A stretch of 64,000 nucleotides of DNA from CBDFLD01 sp965249005 (GTDB lineage Bacteria; Acidobacteriota; UBA6911): assembly GCA_965249005.1 (NCBI GenBank), contig CBDFLD010000011.1, forward strand, positions 68,222 to 132,221. Reading direction: 5' to 3'. The notes under the pieces were generated by a model that was not told where the DNA came from, did no database searches, and worked only from the letters and a program-made list of their open reading frames with translations. The position numbers were made by a program, and so were the translations under genes. Shown here one piece after another: positions 39,297 to 48,815 of this stretch (its first letter is position 1; the number at the start of each line of letters is the position of its first letter).

Positions 39297-40562
39297 TTAG
39301 GGATGGACTTGGCCGCGAACGATGATATTCAAGATCGGCTGGGCAATTAGGTTTGTGTGCAGCGTAACGCTGTCTCTGATCGGACCCTGGACCGAGCCCA
39401 TGTAGTTCACGGAAACCACGATCTGCCCGCCAGGCTCGATCACATCTTGGGAAAGTACCACTTCGACCTTGGGATCGCTGTTCAGCTTCGAGAGAATCCG
39501 CACGGTTTGATCGCTGAGGTTGGAAAGCTGAACCTTGCCGTAGCTGGTGGCGCCCGGTTTGAGCATCCCGAAGTCCACCGACTCGGGCGAGAAGTGAAAA
39601 TTGGGCCGGACCTCCACCTTGAAGTTCAGCACCAGCGAATCGGCTAGATCGTCAAACTGAATGACAACGTCCTTCCGGGAAACACCGAGCGGCATTCCGA
39701 AGCTATCGAAGCCGACCGTGATCTCCCCCGTACCGCCAGGCTCCACGCGCGGATGTTCCTGTTGCACGTCCGTGCAGTGGCAGTCCGCGTGGGCAGAGAC
39801 GATGCGGATGGGCTGCGGACTATTGTTCTTGTAGGAGAACCTAAATGTGCTCTTCTCTCCGAACCGAACGGATACAGGATTGGAAGGATCCGGCCGGAAC
39901 TCCCGGATCGATTGCGTGCGGACCACCCTGGCTTTCTCGGGATCCCCGGCAGCGGCCTTTTGTTCCATGGCTCTCTTCGTCCAGTCTACTTTTTGAAACA
40001 AACGAAGGGCCGGGTTCTCCCCCGTGTTCCAGGGGATTTTGAAGTACCATTCTCCTCCGTGAAGCACCCATTTGTTCTCGATGGGAAAATCTATCTCCAT
40101 ACTGAACATGGCTACCGGGATGGTGGCCAAAGTGACGGTGTCGCACTCCGTCCCGCCTTCATTGAAATCGAGTTTGTCAATCTTCCATTTGAGGACGTTG
40201 GGCTTTTTGATCTCGTAGGCAAACAGTTTGCGCTGATCCGGGTAAACGCAAGCTTCGGCCTGTTCATAACGCCTGCTTTGCATGGCTTCCCAGTACGTTG
40301 CCATTCTGGCACGCAAGGCCTCTTCTTTTTGTCCCGCTTGTTGTCCCGCTTCTTTGGCACCCTCCTTCGAGTCCGGGGAAGGGCCTGGATTCATCGAGTA
40401 CACATCGCCCATGCCGGCGCACAGGAGGGCCGCCAGCCCCCAAACGAGACCTGATCGCACAGCCCTCGAAAAACCGCACTCCGTCGGTCGGGCGGGAAAC
40501 GAGAGCGAGTCCCTGTGGGCTTGTCTATACAATGAATGATTCTTTAAATGGATGATTGACAT
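39297..40562 (-). CDS. Exported protein with tandem DUF1573 (ASH-like) domains
   Basis: The ATG at 40562 gives 421 residues. An N-terminal hydrophobic segment ('SGLVWGLAALLCAGMG') acts as signal or anchor. Next is a helical segment of about 100 residues with 'MATYWEAMQSRRYEQAEACVYPDQRK'. The C-terminal half has two immunoglobulin-like DUF1573 units, including 'FSYKNNSPQPIRIVSAHADCHCT' with the CxC signature, and 'FGMLKPGATSYGKVQLSNLS'. Such proteins are common in the periplasm of Acidobacteria and Bacteroidetes; their role is not known. It is divergent from the sigma factor gene. Confidence 0.78.
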   Translation of the reverse strand: MSIIHLKNHSLYRQAHRDSLSFPARPTECGFSRAVRSGLVWGLAALLCAGMGDVYSMNPGPSPDSKEGAKEAGQQAGQKEEALRARMATYWEAMQSRRYEQAEACVYPDQRKLFAYEIKKPNVLKWKIDKLDFNEGGTECDTVTLATIPVAMFSMEIDFPIENKWVLHGGEWYFKIPWNTGENPALRLFQKVDWTKRAMEQKAAAGDPEKARVVRTQSIREFRPDPSNPVSVRFGEKSTFRFSYKNNSPQPIRIVSAHADCHCTDVQQEHPRVEPGGTGEITVGFDSFGMPLGVSRKDVVIQFDDLADSLVLNFKVEVRPNFHFSPESVDFGMLKPGATSYGKVQLSNLSDQTVRILSKLNSDPKVEVVLSQDVIEPGGQIVVSVNYMGSVQGPIRDSVTLHTNLIAQPILNIIVRGQVHP

Positions 40563-40817
40563 AGCGGTTATCCGTCCATACCTTTTGTCGGGAGCGGCCG
40601 CTCTTCTGGTCATCACGTCACGTACACTCGAGACGTGCACTCGAGCGTCGAGCGGTGCCACCTGGAAACCTCAGTAGGTGCGACTATACAAGACGGCACT
40701 AGGCCCTGCAAGGTTTCAAAATCACGGACAGGCGGCCTTTTTTTGCAACTTTTTCTCCTGCGGATCATCTTCAATAGTTGCTCTGCGACGGGAAGACCTT
40801 CACCGTAGAGACGTCCC
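40563..40817. other. Divergent intergenic region
   Basis: A 255-base region between the DUF1573 gene and the ECF sigma gene. It contains an imperfect pair CACTCGAGACGTGCACTCGAGCG (repeat of CACTCGAG near 40625 and 40637) and poly-T tracts near 40739-40758, but no clear -35/-10 pair that I could fix. Confidence 0.35.
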
Positions 40818-41483
40818 TTGAACACCAATCTGGCTGATATCATTCGACGGGCGCGTGAGGGTGAAATAGACGCTTTCCAGCAGATTCATGAGCAGTACGG
40901 CCGCCGTATCCTGAATTTCGTGTACCGGATGGTCGAGAGCTGGGAGGATGCCGAGGACCTGACCCAGAATGTGTTTCTCATTGTTTTCAATGAGCTGGGA
41001 CGCCTTCAGGACGAGCAGCGATTCGAGTCCTGGCTCTACCGGATAGCGAGGAATGAGGTTTACCAGGAATTCCGGAAGCGGCGTGGGAAGGCCTGGGGCA
41101 CGGAGGCGTCGGACGAATACGAGCCCGAGGATCCAACCAAGGTACAGTTGGCGGATGAGCGGCCGACCCCGCAGGAGAGGATCCTGCGACAGGAGCTGGG
41201 CAGCACGATCGGCGCGGTGCTCCGATCCCTGCCTCCGAAGCTTCGGGAGGTATTTGTGCTGGCAGTGATGCATGAGCGGAGTTACGCGGAGATTTCAGAC
41301 ATCGTCGGCCGGTCGCTGCTCTCGGTGAAAACCGATATCTATCGCGCCCGCAGTCATGCTCGCAAGGCTCTCAGTGCCTATCTGGAACCGGGCCGGGTCG
41401 AAGCCAAGGCCGGGAAAGACAGCGCCGAGAGGGTCCTTCGGGAAGCAACCAAGGAAACGACGAAGCGCCGCAAGGAATCTTAG
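40818..41483 (+). CDS. ECF-type RNA polymerase sigma factor
   Basis: A 221-residue sigma factor with region 2 ('DAFQQIHEQYGRRILNFVYRMV', 'DAEDLTQNVFLIVF', 'RFESWLYRIARNEVYQEFRKRR') and region 4 ('LRSLPPKLREVFVLAVMHERSYAEISDIVGRSLLSVKTDIYRARSHARKAL'). Region 3 is absent, as in ECF factors. A basic tail of about 35 residues follows region 4. The start is a TTG at 40818 with a weak upstream site. It is followed by its probable anti-sigma factor, and the gene order suggests one operon controlling an exported product. Confidence 0.93.
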   Translation: MNTNLADIIRRAREGEIDAFQQIHEQYGRRILNFVYRMVESWEDAEDLTQNVFLIVFNELGRLQDEQRFESWLYRIARNEVYQEFRKRRGKAWGTEASDEYEPEDPTKVQLADERPTPQERILRQELGSTIGAVLRSLPPKLREVFVLAVMHERSYAEISDIVGRSLLSVKTDIYRARSHARKALSAYLEPGRVEAKAGKDSAERVLREATKETTKRRKES

Positions 41484-41536
41484 TGGGCTAGTCATACTAG
41501 GCATACTAGCCATGGCGACGAGATCAGGAAAACTAG

Positions 41537-42160
41537 ATGGCTCGTGACAACAACCATCCGAAGGACTTGAGTCCTCATCTGGACAATGACTATTCCGATA
41601 AGGAATACAACAGAATTCAGGCACATCTGTCGGAATGCTCGCACTGCCGGGAGGAGCTTGAGTCCATCCAGCAAATGGAAGCGCTGTTTCGAGCCCCGGA
41701 GATTCAGATCGAGCCGTCGCCTTTTCAGTGGACCCGGATCGCAGCTCGATTGGAGGCCGGGGAAGAACCACGGCGAAAGCGCATTGGCTGGGTTCCGGGC
41801 GGCTTGGCCGGATCGTGGGACAAATGGAAGAGTCTCGTGGGTGCGGGTCGGCTGGCCCCTTTTTCGGCCGCGAGAGCCGCGACCACTCTCGCATTGGTCG
41901 TAGTATTGGGATTGATGGCCGTGGGCGGTTTCCAGTACCTGGGGTACCAGCAGCAGAATCAGTTGGACCGGCAGATCCTCACAATGATTGCCAATGCCGA
42001 CCTGGGGATCCCCGGTTTGCATGATGGGCTGTATGAAAACAACGGAGAGGGGCTCAACCCGTTTCGTCGCTACATCGAGGAAAGCGAAAGGGGAAACCCG
42101 TTTGATAATTTCCTCTATCCATTGGAGAACCGGAGCCTTAATCCATTCGTGCTTCGATAA
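41537..42160 (+). CDS. Zinc-finger anti-sigma factor, single membrane span
   Basis: A 207-residue protein; AGGA precedes the ATG at 41537. The cytoplasmic N-terminus has the zf-HC2 pattern 'RIQAHLSECSHCREEL' (His, Cys, Cys) that binds ECF sigma factors. A membrane segment lies at about residues 113-131. The outside part is short and ends with repeated 'NPF' motifs ('GLNPFRRY', 'GNPFDNFL', 'SLNPFVLR'), which is unusual. It is 53 bases downstream of the sigma gene and probably holds it inactive until an envelope signal arrives. Confidence 0.85.
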   Translation: MARDNNHPKDLSPHLDNDYSDKEYNRIQAHLSECSHCREELESIQQMEALFRAPEIQIEPSPFQWTRIAARLEAGEEPRRKRIGWVPGGLAGSWDKWKSLVGAGRLAPFSAARAATTLALVVVLGLMAVGGFQYLGYQQQNQLDRQILTMIANADLGIPGLHDGLYENNGEGLNPFRRYIEESERGNPFDNFLYPLENRSLNPFVLR

Positions 42161-42225
42161 TAGAAGTGGACGGAAACATTGTCCGCCGCGGGTGTTCGCA
42201 GCGGCAAAGAGTTATGGGAGAAGTC

Positions 42226-42771
42226 ATGACCGAACGATTCCTTGACTTCGGTGTGCGAGGCTTTTGGCCCTTTGGCCAAGCTCTCAAGATTACAGCGATG
42301 GTGTGGCTCCTATCGGCACCTACAGTTGGGTGGGCCCAGAACCCGGCGCCGGCCGACGCCCCCCCGAGCATGCAGGTAATGCCGGCAATGAATGACGAGG
42401 TGCGAAAGACCTTCGAAAAGGCGTCCGTCCTTCACGATCTTTCCCTGGCGTACCTGGAAAAGGGGGATTTGGAGAACGTGACGGCCGCTGCCCGCAGGTT
42501 GATCGAGCTCTCCTTCCCCGCCGAGCACGAGGGACTTCTGGCCGCCAGCCTTTCTATGATCGCGGACAAGCTGGGCGAACACCAGCAGTTCAACCTAGCC
42601 CAGACCCTGCTGGACGAGGTGTTGGAGACGTTCGAACGGAGCGCGAGTCGCGCGCGCGTTCTTAAAATGAAAGCACGGCTTTACCGGACGGCCGGAAACA
42701 ACGATCAGGCCATAGAGACGTGGCTCCGGGCGCTGGAACTGGAAGAACCCGACTCCCTCCGCCAGCGCTGA
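42226..42771 (+). CDS. Exported TPR-like helical protein
   Basis: The ATG at 42226 has GGGAG five bases upstream and gives 181 residues. A signal peptide ('ITAMVWLLSAPTVGWAQ') precedes a helical region with two to three TPR-like units ('LHDLSLAYLEKGDLENVTAAARRLIELS', 'ARLYRTAGNNDQAIETWLRALELEEP'). It probably acts in the periplasm as an interaction scaffold. It follows the anti-sigma factor and may be part of the same regulated operon. No specific family assignment. Confidence 0.7.
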   Translation: MTERFLDFGVRGFWPFGQALKITAMVWLLSAPTVGWAQNPAPADAPPSMQVMPAMNDEVRKTFEKASVLHDLSLAYLEKGDLENVTAAARRLIELSFPAEHEGLLAASLSMIADKLGEHQQFNLAQTLLDEVLETFERSASRARVLKMKARLYRTAGNNDQAIETWLRALELEEPDSLRQR

Positions 42772-42919
42772 GGCGCCGGCTAAACAACTGAGCGATAATA
42801 AAAAAACTACTTTACAGACACCCCCGGGTCGATTATATACTGGCTGGTGACAGCGCCAGCTCTTTTGAATTGGGCGATTTGATCCGTCGTTGATTTGCAC
42901 GTTGATCCAGCTACTGAAC

Positions 42920-44566
42920 ATGACGATGCATCGCGAAACCCGGCGAAGCCCGGTACCAGGCCGACAGGGACGCCTATTGGGCCCGCTTGGCCCAATGAGA
43001 TGGATCTCTCGCTCCGTTTCCGCGGCCGTTGCTCCCCGCTTGGCAGCCCTCCGGGCCCGGCCGGCAAGGGGTGTTGGGCTCTCCGTCTTGCTTTTCGCCA
43101 CACCCTGTCTGCTCCTGTACTTTCTGTATTCCTCCGCCGGCAATGGACAGACCGCACCGATCCGGCAGGATGAATCCAGCAAAGCACTCGATCCCATCGA
43201 TCCCTACTCGGATAACCCACGTGATGCGCGGGCGTCTCAACCCAGTCGCTATCACGAGCAGTTGCGCGAAGTTCCGAATCCACGTTTTCAAGCGACGCAC
43301 GGTGATGCCAACGATCTCTTCGACACCGCGACGGCCGCGATGGAAATGATCGCGGCCCAAGCAGATCCCTACCTGGCTGCCTATCTAGCAGGACAGACCG
43401 AGGGGGAGCTGGCACCGGAACCGAATGCAACAGAGGTTCCGACCTACGGCCCCAACCTATCATCGATGCGCAACCCGCGCCGCACACGCGAGCTTCTGCA
43501 AGCCATGGATCGCGGTGTGCTGGGTTCCTTCAGCCAGTTTTTCAACAACGTCCTGTCATCGCCGGCATCCGAGTTGCCCGGAATCGAACCCGCAGCAGTT
43601 GACAATCCCTTTCTTCAGGCGTTGGCGGAACTGAGCGTCGAAACCAGTCCGTCGGCTCCCGGGCCCGATGCCAGTCCGGCGCCCGCGGAAACATCCTCTG
43701 CCTCGGTACCCCCTTCGAATGCAGTTCCCGCAGACACAGGTCCAGTCAGGCTTGCGGGTGGCGGTCCTTCGGCACCTGTGGTGGAGACTCATCGCCCTTA
43801 TTTCTTGTTGAGCGTGACCGAGAGCGGAGCTCTGGATATCCTGCAGGCAAATCAACCGAGAGAGGGGGTCTTTGCAGTCTCGCAGCTGGATATCCGCGAC
43901 CTGGACCTATTTTCGTTTACGGATCCCGGCGAGACCCCCATGACCCTGGCGGTCGCAGACTACAACGGAGACAATCGTTCCGACGTGGCGCTGCACGTGC
44001 CAGCCCAGGGGCTGGTCCGGCTTTTCTACCAGGATCACGAGAGAAACTTTACGGAGCAATTGCGCATCCGCTCCTCGCGAGGTCCCAGTTCCCTTGCCGC
44101 GGGCGATTTTGATTCAGACGGACGGACCGATCTGGCCATATCTGCGATCGGGACCGGCCTCACCGTGTTTATGTACGGCAACGCCAATCACACTTTCGAT
44201 CGGTTTCGTTCTTTCTTCCTTGACACCTACCGCGACTATATCGCCGTCGCTTCGGATGAAGCCGGGTCGTCGCTTCTCGGACTGACCTTCGGGAATAGAG
44301 GAAACACTCTGCACGAGTTTTCCGGCGCGAATGGATCCGAGCAGGCCTTCGAATATCTGCCCGCGCTGGACGCACGGGTCGAAAACATCCTGGGAGGGGA
44401 GCGTCGCGTTCACGTCGCCCTTTTTGGCAAGAACCTTTCCATCAATGTCGAGACCCGGACTGGGCAGCTCTGGAACGTACTGAGCACCCATGCCGTGGCC
44501 GACGCCTCGATCGTCGTCGGCGACTTGGACCGAAACGGGACCCTCGACGTCGCAGTGGCGAAATAG
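42920..44566 (+). CDS. Exported/membrane-anchored FG-GAP (VCBS) repeat protein
   Basis: The N-terminus is basic, followed by one hydrophobic span ('VLLFATPCLLLYFLYS') and a Pro/Ala-rich region that is likely unstructured. The C-terminal half has at least three calcium-binding FG-GAP/VCBS loops: 'VADYNGDNRSDVALH', 'AGDFDSDGRTDLAIS' and 'VGDLDRNGTLDVAVAK'. These form part of a beta-propeller. The start is uncertain: a TTG at 42890, ATGs at 42920 and 42926, and an ATG at 42995 are in frame. It is the last gene of the run that starts with the ECF sigma factor. Confidence 0.75.
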   Translation: MTMHRETRRSPVPGRQGRLLGPLGPMRWISRSVSAAVAPRLAALRARPARGVGLSVLLFATPCLLLYFLYSSAGNGQTAPIRQDESSKALDPIDPYSDNPRDARASQPSRYHEQLREVPNPRFQATHGDANDLFDTATAAMEMIAAQADPYLAAYLAGQTEGELAPEPNATEVPTYGPNLSSMRNPRRTRELLQAMDRGVLGSFSQFFNNVLSSPASELPGIEPAAVDNPFLQALAELSVETSPSAPGPDASPAPAETSSASVPPSNAVPADTGPVRLAGGGPSAPVVETHRPYFLLSVTESGALDILQANQPREGVFAVSQLDIRDLDLFSFTDPGETPMTLAVADYNGDNRSDVALHVPAQGLVRLFYQDHERNFTEQLRIRSSRGPSSLAAGDFDSDGRTDLAISAIGTGLTVFMYGNANHTFDRFRSFFLDTYRDYIAVASDEAGSSLLGLTFGNRGNTLHEFSGANGSEQAFEYLPALDARVENILGGERRVHVALFGKNLSINVETRTGQLWNVLSTHAVADASIVVGDLDRNGTLDVAVAK

Positions 44567-44722
44567 CTTCGCGCTTGGCGTCTTCCGCTAACCGCTTTCC
44601 GAGATATCAAGACAACTCAACTCAAACCGACCCCGTGTTAGCGGCCTTGGGGTGATCTGCGTTACGGAACTACTAGCACGCCGATAGAAGCGCAGAGGGA
44701 AAGCGCTAGACGGCAAGCCTCA

Positions 44723-47314
44723 TCACTTCTGACTTGTCTCTGGCGGCTTCGCCTTCTCTCTCTCCTCCGCGGCTTCCCTCAGATCCTTGGCTACATCTGC
44801 ATTGAAGCTGTCGACGAGCTTGCGCACACCGCGGAGCGAGTCTTTGAGTTTCAGGGTGAGCTCCTCGAACTCGTCCGGGGTTCGAATCACGTGGGGTGTG
44901 ATCAGGATGAGAATCTCCGAACGATTCCCTCCTCTCCTGGTGCGGCCGAAGAGAGCTCCGAGGACTGGAATCTCCGAAAGAAACGGGACTCCGGAGCGGG
45001 ACCAGTTCTGCGCCTCGCGGATCAGGCCGGCGATCGCCACCGTATCACCGTCCTTCACGGCCAGGGTGGTCGACACGCTGCTCTTGTTGAAGGTGGGTCC
45101 GTCATCGGTGGACGCACCCGGAGCGCTGACTTCCTGCTGCAAGGCGAGAGTGACTGTACCCGACGCGGAGATCCGGGGCATCACGATCAGCGATATTCCG
45201 GTTTCACGGTAGCCAACCCCGGTGGTGGTCCCCCCTGAAGGAGGCACGAAGCTCCCAGTGGGGTAAGGGACCTCTCCCCCTACTATGATATTGGCCGTGG
45301 AGCCGTCGAGCGCCAGAACGGATGGAGCCTCCAGGATCTTGACATTGGTCTTGGTCTTTAAAGTGTCCAGGTTCATAAGGATTTCCCGGCCGCTGCCCAC
45401 AAAGGCGAAGGTCCCGGCCGACAGGGCCCCGTTTGATTGTGCCAAACCGGCCGTGGTCTGCCTCGGATCTCCCGTTCTGGCTTGCAGCTCCGCTCCCACG
45501 CCGAATTCGAACGTATCGGTCAGATCCACCTCGAAAACCCGCGCGTCAATAAGCACCTGGCGCGGCATGACGTCGAGCTTGCGAATCACATCGACGATGT
45601 AGGAGTAGTCCGACGCGCTGGCCTGGATGATCAGCGAGTTATTCAGCTCGTCCACGACGAGGCGCACGGCATCTTGAAGACCGCTAAACAGCCCGGCCGC
45701 CAGGACCTGACTCGACATACCGACTCCAGGATTGAGCCGAGGCCCCAGTTGCTGTCCTCCCATGAATCCGCCGCCGCTGAATCCGCCGCCGCCAAATCCT
45801 CCACCTCCGAATCCGCCGCCGCCGTATCCTCCACCTCCGAATCCTCCGCCGCCGTATCCTCCACCTCCGAATCCTCCGCCGCCGTATCCTCCACCTCCGA
45901 ATCCTCCGCCGCCGTATCCTCCGCCTCCGAATCCTCCGCCCCGGTATGCGGATCCCGTCTGGCCAAACCCGCCCGTTCCCCGCGTGGCACCCGTATTTCC
46001 AAAGGGCGTGGCGGTGCCTGCAGTTCCGGAGGTTTCTTCTCCGGCAAAGGCAGCCGCTTCCCCGCCATAGAGAGCCCCCAGAATATACGCGATATTTCCT
46101 GCTGTGGAGTTCTCAACCCTGTACACGTAGGTTTGGAGGCTGCGTCCCGTGGTGGTATCGAGGATGCTGACCCAGTGCTTCACTTCCCTCAACCCACGCT
46201 TGGTATTGGCCATGACAAGAATGGCATTCAAACGATCCAAGGCAACGAAGTAGATCCCCGAGCTCTTGTTGTCCCCGCCACCGAAGACCTTGTTCAGGTC
46301 CTCGACGACGTCACCGGCGGCGTTGTACTCCACCGGTACCAGCTCGATCAGTTCCGGGTTGAAGTAGTTGTAGTCGAGCAAACGGACGATCTCCATGATC
46401 TTGTCCACCGTGTCCGTGTAGTCGGTGATCAAGAGCATGTTGAGCCGCGCGTAGGGCATGATCACTCCCCCCTCGGTCATGAAGAGCCTGACCGGTTCCA
46501 CCAGATCCCCGACCGGGATGAATTCCATCCGGATGATGTGGGTGGCGAGCCTGCGCCGCTCGGGAAGGTTCGAGGAGTCCTGCGCGGATGGAGGGGTCGT
46601 TTGGGCCACCGGAATCACGGTGGGCGCGGCCACGCCGGCTGCGGGTGGCTCTGTTCCGTCTGATGCCTGCGGCGGGTCCTCCGGCGACTCGGCCGGCGCT
46701 GGAACCTCAGGTAGGCGCTGAATGACTTCCACGCCGCGCTTCAAAGCATCCGAGATGGGGACAATCTGGTAGATCTTTCCCTGCTGGATCAGAGCGGCAT
46801 TGTTGTTTTTCAAGATGAGGTTGAACAGTGGAAATACGTCTTGAACCGACATCGGTGCCGTTGAATGAATCGTGACGCTTCCCTTGATTTGCGGATCAAT
46901 GACAATCGGCGTCAACCGAAGCGTCCCTGCTATCTGATTGATGAAATCGTAGAGATCCGCGTTGTCGAAGCTGAGCTGGATCTGATCGGAAGCCATGGGA
47001 GCAACAACCGGAAGCGGCGGCCGCGGGGCCGGTGGACCTTCGGACTCTGAAGCTTGCTGATTCGCCTTTTCGCGCTCTTGAGACTCTTCGTGCATCTTCT
47101 GAGAGATTCGAATGCGTTCCTCTCTGGTCAATCCCGTCGGAGTCTTCCGGTGTCGTTCGTTCGGATCGGGACGTTGCTGAACCGCCACCGAAACAGGCTC
47201 GGCTGACACGAGGCAAACAAAGGCCACGATCAGGGTATAGGTAATTCTCTGGCATTGGTTCCAAATGGACACGTTCTCCCCTCTCTTGCTGAGGCTGGCA
47301 TTATTGTCGATCAT
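44723..47314 (-). CDS. gspD: Type II secretion outer-membrane secretin GspD
   Basis: GspD forms the outer-membrane channel of the type II system. The 863-residue protein has a signal segment, N0/N1 domains from about residue 108 ('IQLSFDNADLYDFINQIAG'), N2 and N3 domains, and the secretin core ('VLIDARVFEVDLTD' to 'SEILILITPHVIRTPDEF'). An unusual Gly-rich insertion of FGGGGYGGGG units lies at about residues 451-516 inside N3, coded by 30-base tandem repeats. The ATG at 47314 overlaps the upstream gene as ATGA. The C-terminus is charged and helical. Confidence 0.95.
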   Translation of the reverse strand: MIDNNASLSKRGENVSIWNQCQRITYTLIVAFVCLVSAEPVSVAVQQRPDPNERHRKTPTGLTREERIRISQKMHEESQEREKANQQASESEGPPAPRPPLPVVAPMASDQIQLSFDNADLYDFINQIAGTLRLTPIVIDPQIKGSVTIHSTAPMSVQDVFPLFNLILKNNNAALIQQGKIYQIVPISDALKRGVEVIQRLPEVPAPAESPEDPPQASDGTEPPAAGVAAPTVIPVAQTTPPSAQDSSNLPERRRLATHIIRMEFIPVGDLVEPVRLFMTEGGVIMPYARLNMLLITDYTDTVDKIMEIVRLLDYNYFNPELIELVPVEYNAAGDVVEDLNKVFGGGDNKSSGIYFVALDRLNAILVMANTKRGLREVKHWVSILDTTTGRSLQTYVYRVENSTAGNIAYILGALYGGEAAAFAGEETSGTAGTATPFGNTGATRGTGGFGQTGSAYRGGGFGGGGYGGGGFGGGGYGGGGFGGGGYGGGGFGGGGYGGGGFGGGGFGGGGFSGGGFMGGQQLGPRLNPGVGMSSQVLAAGLFSGLQDAVRLVVDELNNSLIIQASASDYSYIVDVIRKLDVMPRQVLIDARVFEVDLTDTFEFGVGAELQARTGDPRQTTAGLAQSNGALSAGTFAFVGSGREILMNLDTLKTKTNVKILEAPSVLALDGSTANIIVGGEVPYPTGSFVPPSGGTTTGVGYRETGISLIVMPRISASGTVTLALQQEVSAPGASTDDGPTFNKSSVSTTLAVKDGDTVAIAGLIREAQNWSRSGVPFLSEIPVLGALFGRTRRGGNRSEILILITPHVIRTPDEFEELTLKLKDSLRGVRKLVDSFNADVAKDLREAAEEREKAKPPETSQK
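45781..45943 (-). repeat. 30-bp tandem repeat array inside gspD
   Basis: Five and a half units of a 30-base repeat; those at 45841-45870 and 45871-45900 are identical and the others differ by one to a few bases. Each codes ten residues of the type GGFGGGGYGG. Such arrays change length easily, so the loop may vary between strains. Confidence 0.85.
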
Positions 47315-48204
47315 CGTTGGTTCTCTTTCACCTTTGGGGCTTCGCGAACAATATCGCCAAAGGGCGTCCGGATAATTCTGCGCCCCTGGGCGTCCACGCG
47401 GGAGTTCCAGGTGGAACCGGTTGGCGAGTTCGAGGATGTGGGCGCCGGCGAGCTTGCCCCCGGACTCGCAGCGGTGCGTGTGGCGGGAGCCGGTTGCCCG
47501 CGGCTCGCTGCGCTGGCGCGGGATGTCTGTTGACGCGACTGCTGGGTATTTCGAACGACTGTGCTCGTGGTGCGGACCGGGCTCGCGGCTGGTTTGGCGC
47601 CTGCACCGGTCGGTTTACCGGAGCTACCCGCACCACCAAAAGTGACCACCCGTGTCGCCAGTATCGGTGTTTTCCCGGAACTGGACGCTTGTCGCGTTTG
47701 ATCGTAGAGGGGAATAACCTCTCTCTGTGCCCCGTATTCCAGGACCATGTGCCGTTCGGTGATTTCGGTAATCTTGAACCCTTGAATGACGTCCCCCACC
47801 CTTCTCACCTGTGCGTCGGCCTGTGCTTTTTGTCCCCTGGCAGCAGACGATTGACGGACCAGGGCGAGTCGCTCCCTCGATGACAGCGTGACACCCACCA
47901 GGGCCGGCCGAGGATTGAGGGCAAGGCTCGGCGGAGACTGAGTCTTGTCGCTCTTTTCCACTCCGGGAGCGGACCGGGTTTCGGAAAATAGATTCTGCTC
48001 CGAGATGACCCCGTAAGCCGATGGATTGGACCGGGGTCGAGATGCGGCCGGAGGTGCAGGTTTCGTGGGGAGCGGTGTGAGGGAACCAAGTTTTTCTAGG
48101 GCATTGTCCTTCTCGAACTGCTCCACATCACTATAGAGCTGCCAGACCAGCAGACCCACCCCAAGCAGCAGCATTCCGTTGATTGCGATCCATATCTTTG
48201 TCAT
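47311..48204 (-). CDS. gspC: GspC-like type II secretion protein
   Basis: A 297-residue protein with one N-terminal membrane segment ('AINGMLLLGVGLLVWQLY'), followed by a homology-region-like domain ('NLFSETR', 'LVGVTLSSRERLALVR', 'VGDVIQGFKITEITERHMVLEYG'). This matches the HR domain of GspC that contacts GspD N-domains. In place of a PDZ domain there is a long Pro/Ser/Thr-rich tail of about 115 residues. The start overlaps the gspM stop as ATGA, and the stop overlaps the gspD start. Assigned by domain and position. Confidence 0.7.
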   Translation of the reverse strand: MTKIWIAINGMLLLGVGLLVWQLYSDVEQFEKDNALEKLGSLTPLPTKPAPPAASRPRSNPSAYGVISEQNLFSETRSAPGVEKSDKTQSPPSLALNPRPALVGVTLSSRERLALVRQSSAARGQKAQADAQVRRVGDVIQGFKITEITERHMVLEYGAQREVIPLYDQTRQASSSGKTPILATRVVTFGGAGSSGKPTGAGAKPAASPVRTTSTVVRNTQQSRQQTSRASAASRGQPAPATRTAASPGASSPAPTSSNSPTGSTWNSRVDAQGRRIIRTPFGDIVREAPKVKENQR

Positions 48205-48815
48205 AAGCCTCCCTGCGACTCCTGCCCCGGCGAGCCCGAGTCTCCCTTGGAGGGAGCCTCAGCCTTCTTCGGAGCAACGTAAGCTGAAACGGTGATACGG
48301 GGACGAATTCTCTCCACCTTTTGGACCTTCAGTGCGTTGATCATGATCTCGTCCACAATCAGTTGCTTCCCGTAATTCTGGATGGCCGCCAACAACTGCA
48401 CGAGTTGATCGGGAGCCGAATTCGTCTCGATCTGGACCGAGATCTTCGTCACCTCGTTCTCGACTTTCTTTTCGCGCTGGATATCGCGACGCGTGATCTC
48501 GACTCCGTTTTCGTCCGCGATCTCCCTGAGCAACTTCTGCAGCTCGGCACCAGCAATCGCCGGGCTGTCTCCGGCAAGGAAAAGCGATTCCGTCTCGTCC
48601 AGCCTTTGGCGGTATTGCTCGAGCTGCGATTTGTAGTTCTCCTCGGAGGCAAGCGTCTGCCGGTACCGGAGCAGCATCCGTCTCTTGTAGTCCAGGCTGT
48701 TGGTAAACTCGTCCTGGTCGGGCGTCATGTCTTCTTCCCAGAAGAAGAACAAACTGAGCAGCACGACAGCCACGGCCGCGTAAATGAGCCACTTTTCCCT
48801 AGAAGAAATCTTCAT
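48201..48815 (-). CDS. gspM: Type II secretion protein GspM/PilO-like
   Basis: A 204-residue protein: short N-terminus, one membrane segment ('WLIYAAVAVVLLSLFFF'), coiled coil, and a PilO-like ferredoxin fold ('VEITRRDIQREKK', 'VQLLAAIQNYGKQLIVDEIMI'). The ATG at 48815 overlaps the gspL stop by one base (TGATG), with AAGG upstream. GspM partners GspL at the inner membrane. The frame is open further upstream but reads into gspL. Confidence 0.82.
   Translation of the reverse strand: MKISSREKWLIYAAVAVVLLSLFFFWEEDMTPDQDEFTNSLDYKRRMLLRYRQTLASEENYKSQLEQYRQRLDETESLFLAGDSPAIAGAELQKLLREIADENGVEITRRDIQREKKVENEVTKISVQIETNSAPDQLVQLLAAIQNYGKQLIVDEIMINALKVQKVERIRPRITVSAYVAPKKAEAPSKGDSGSPGQESQGGL

Noticed and set aside
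45732..46070. A Pro-rich plus-strand frame (NPPPPY repeats)
   Set aside because: It is the antisense of the Gly-rich repeats in gspD.
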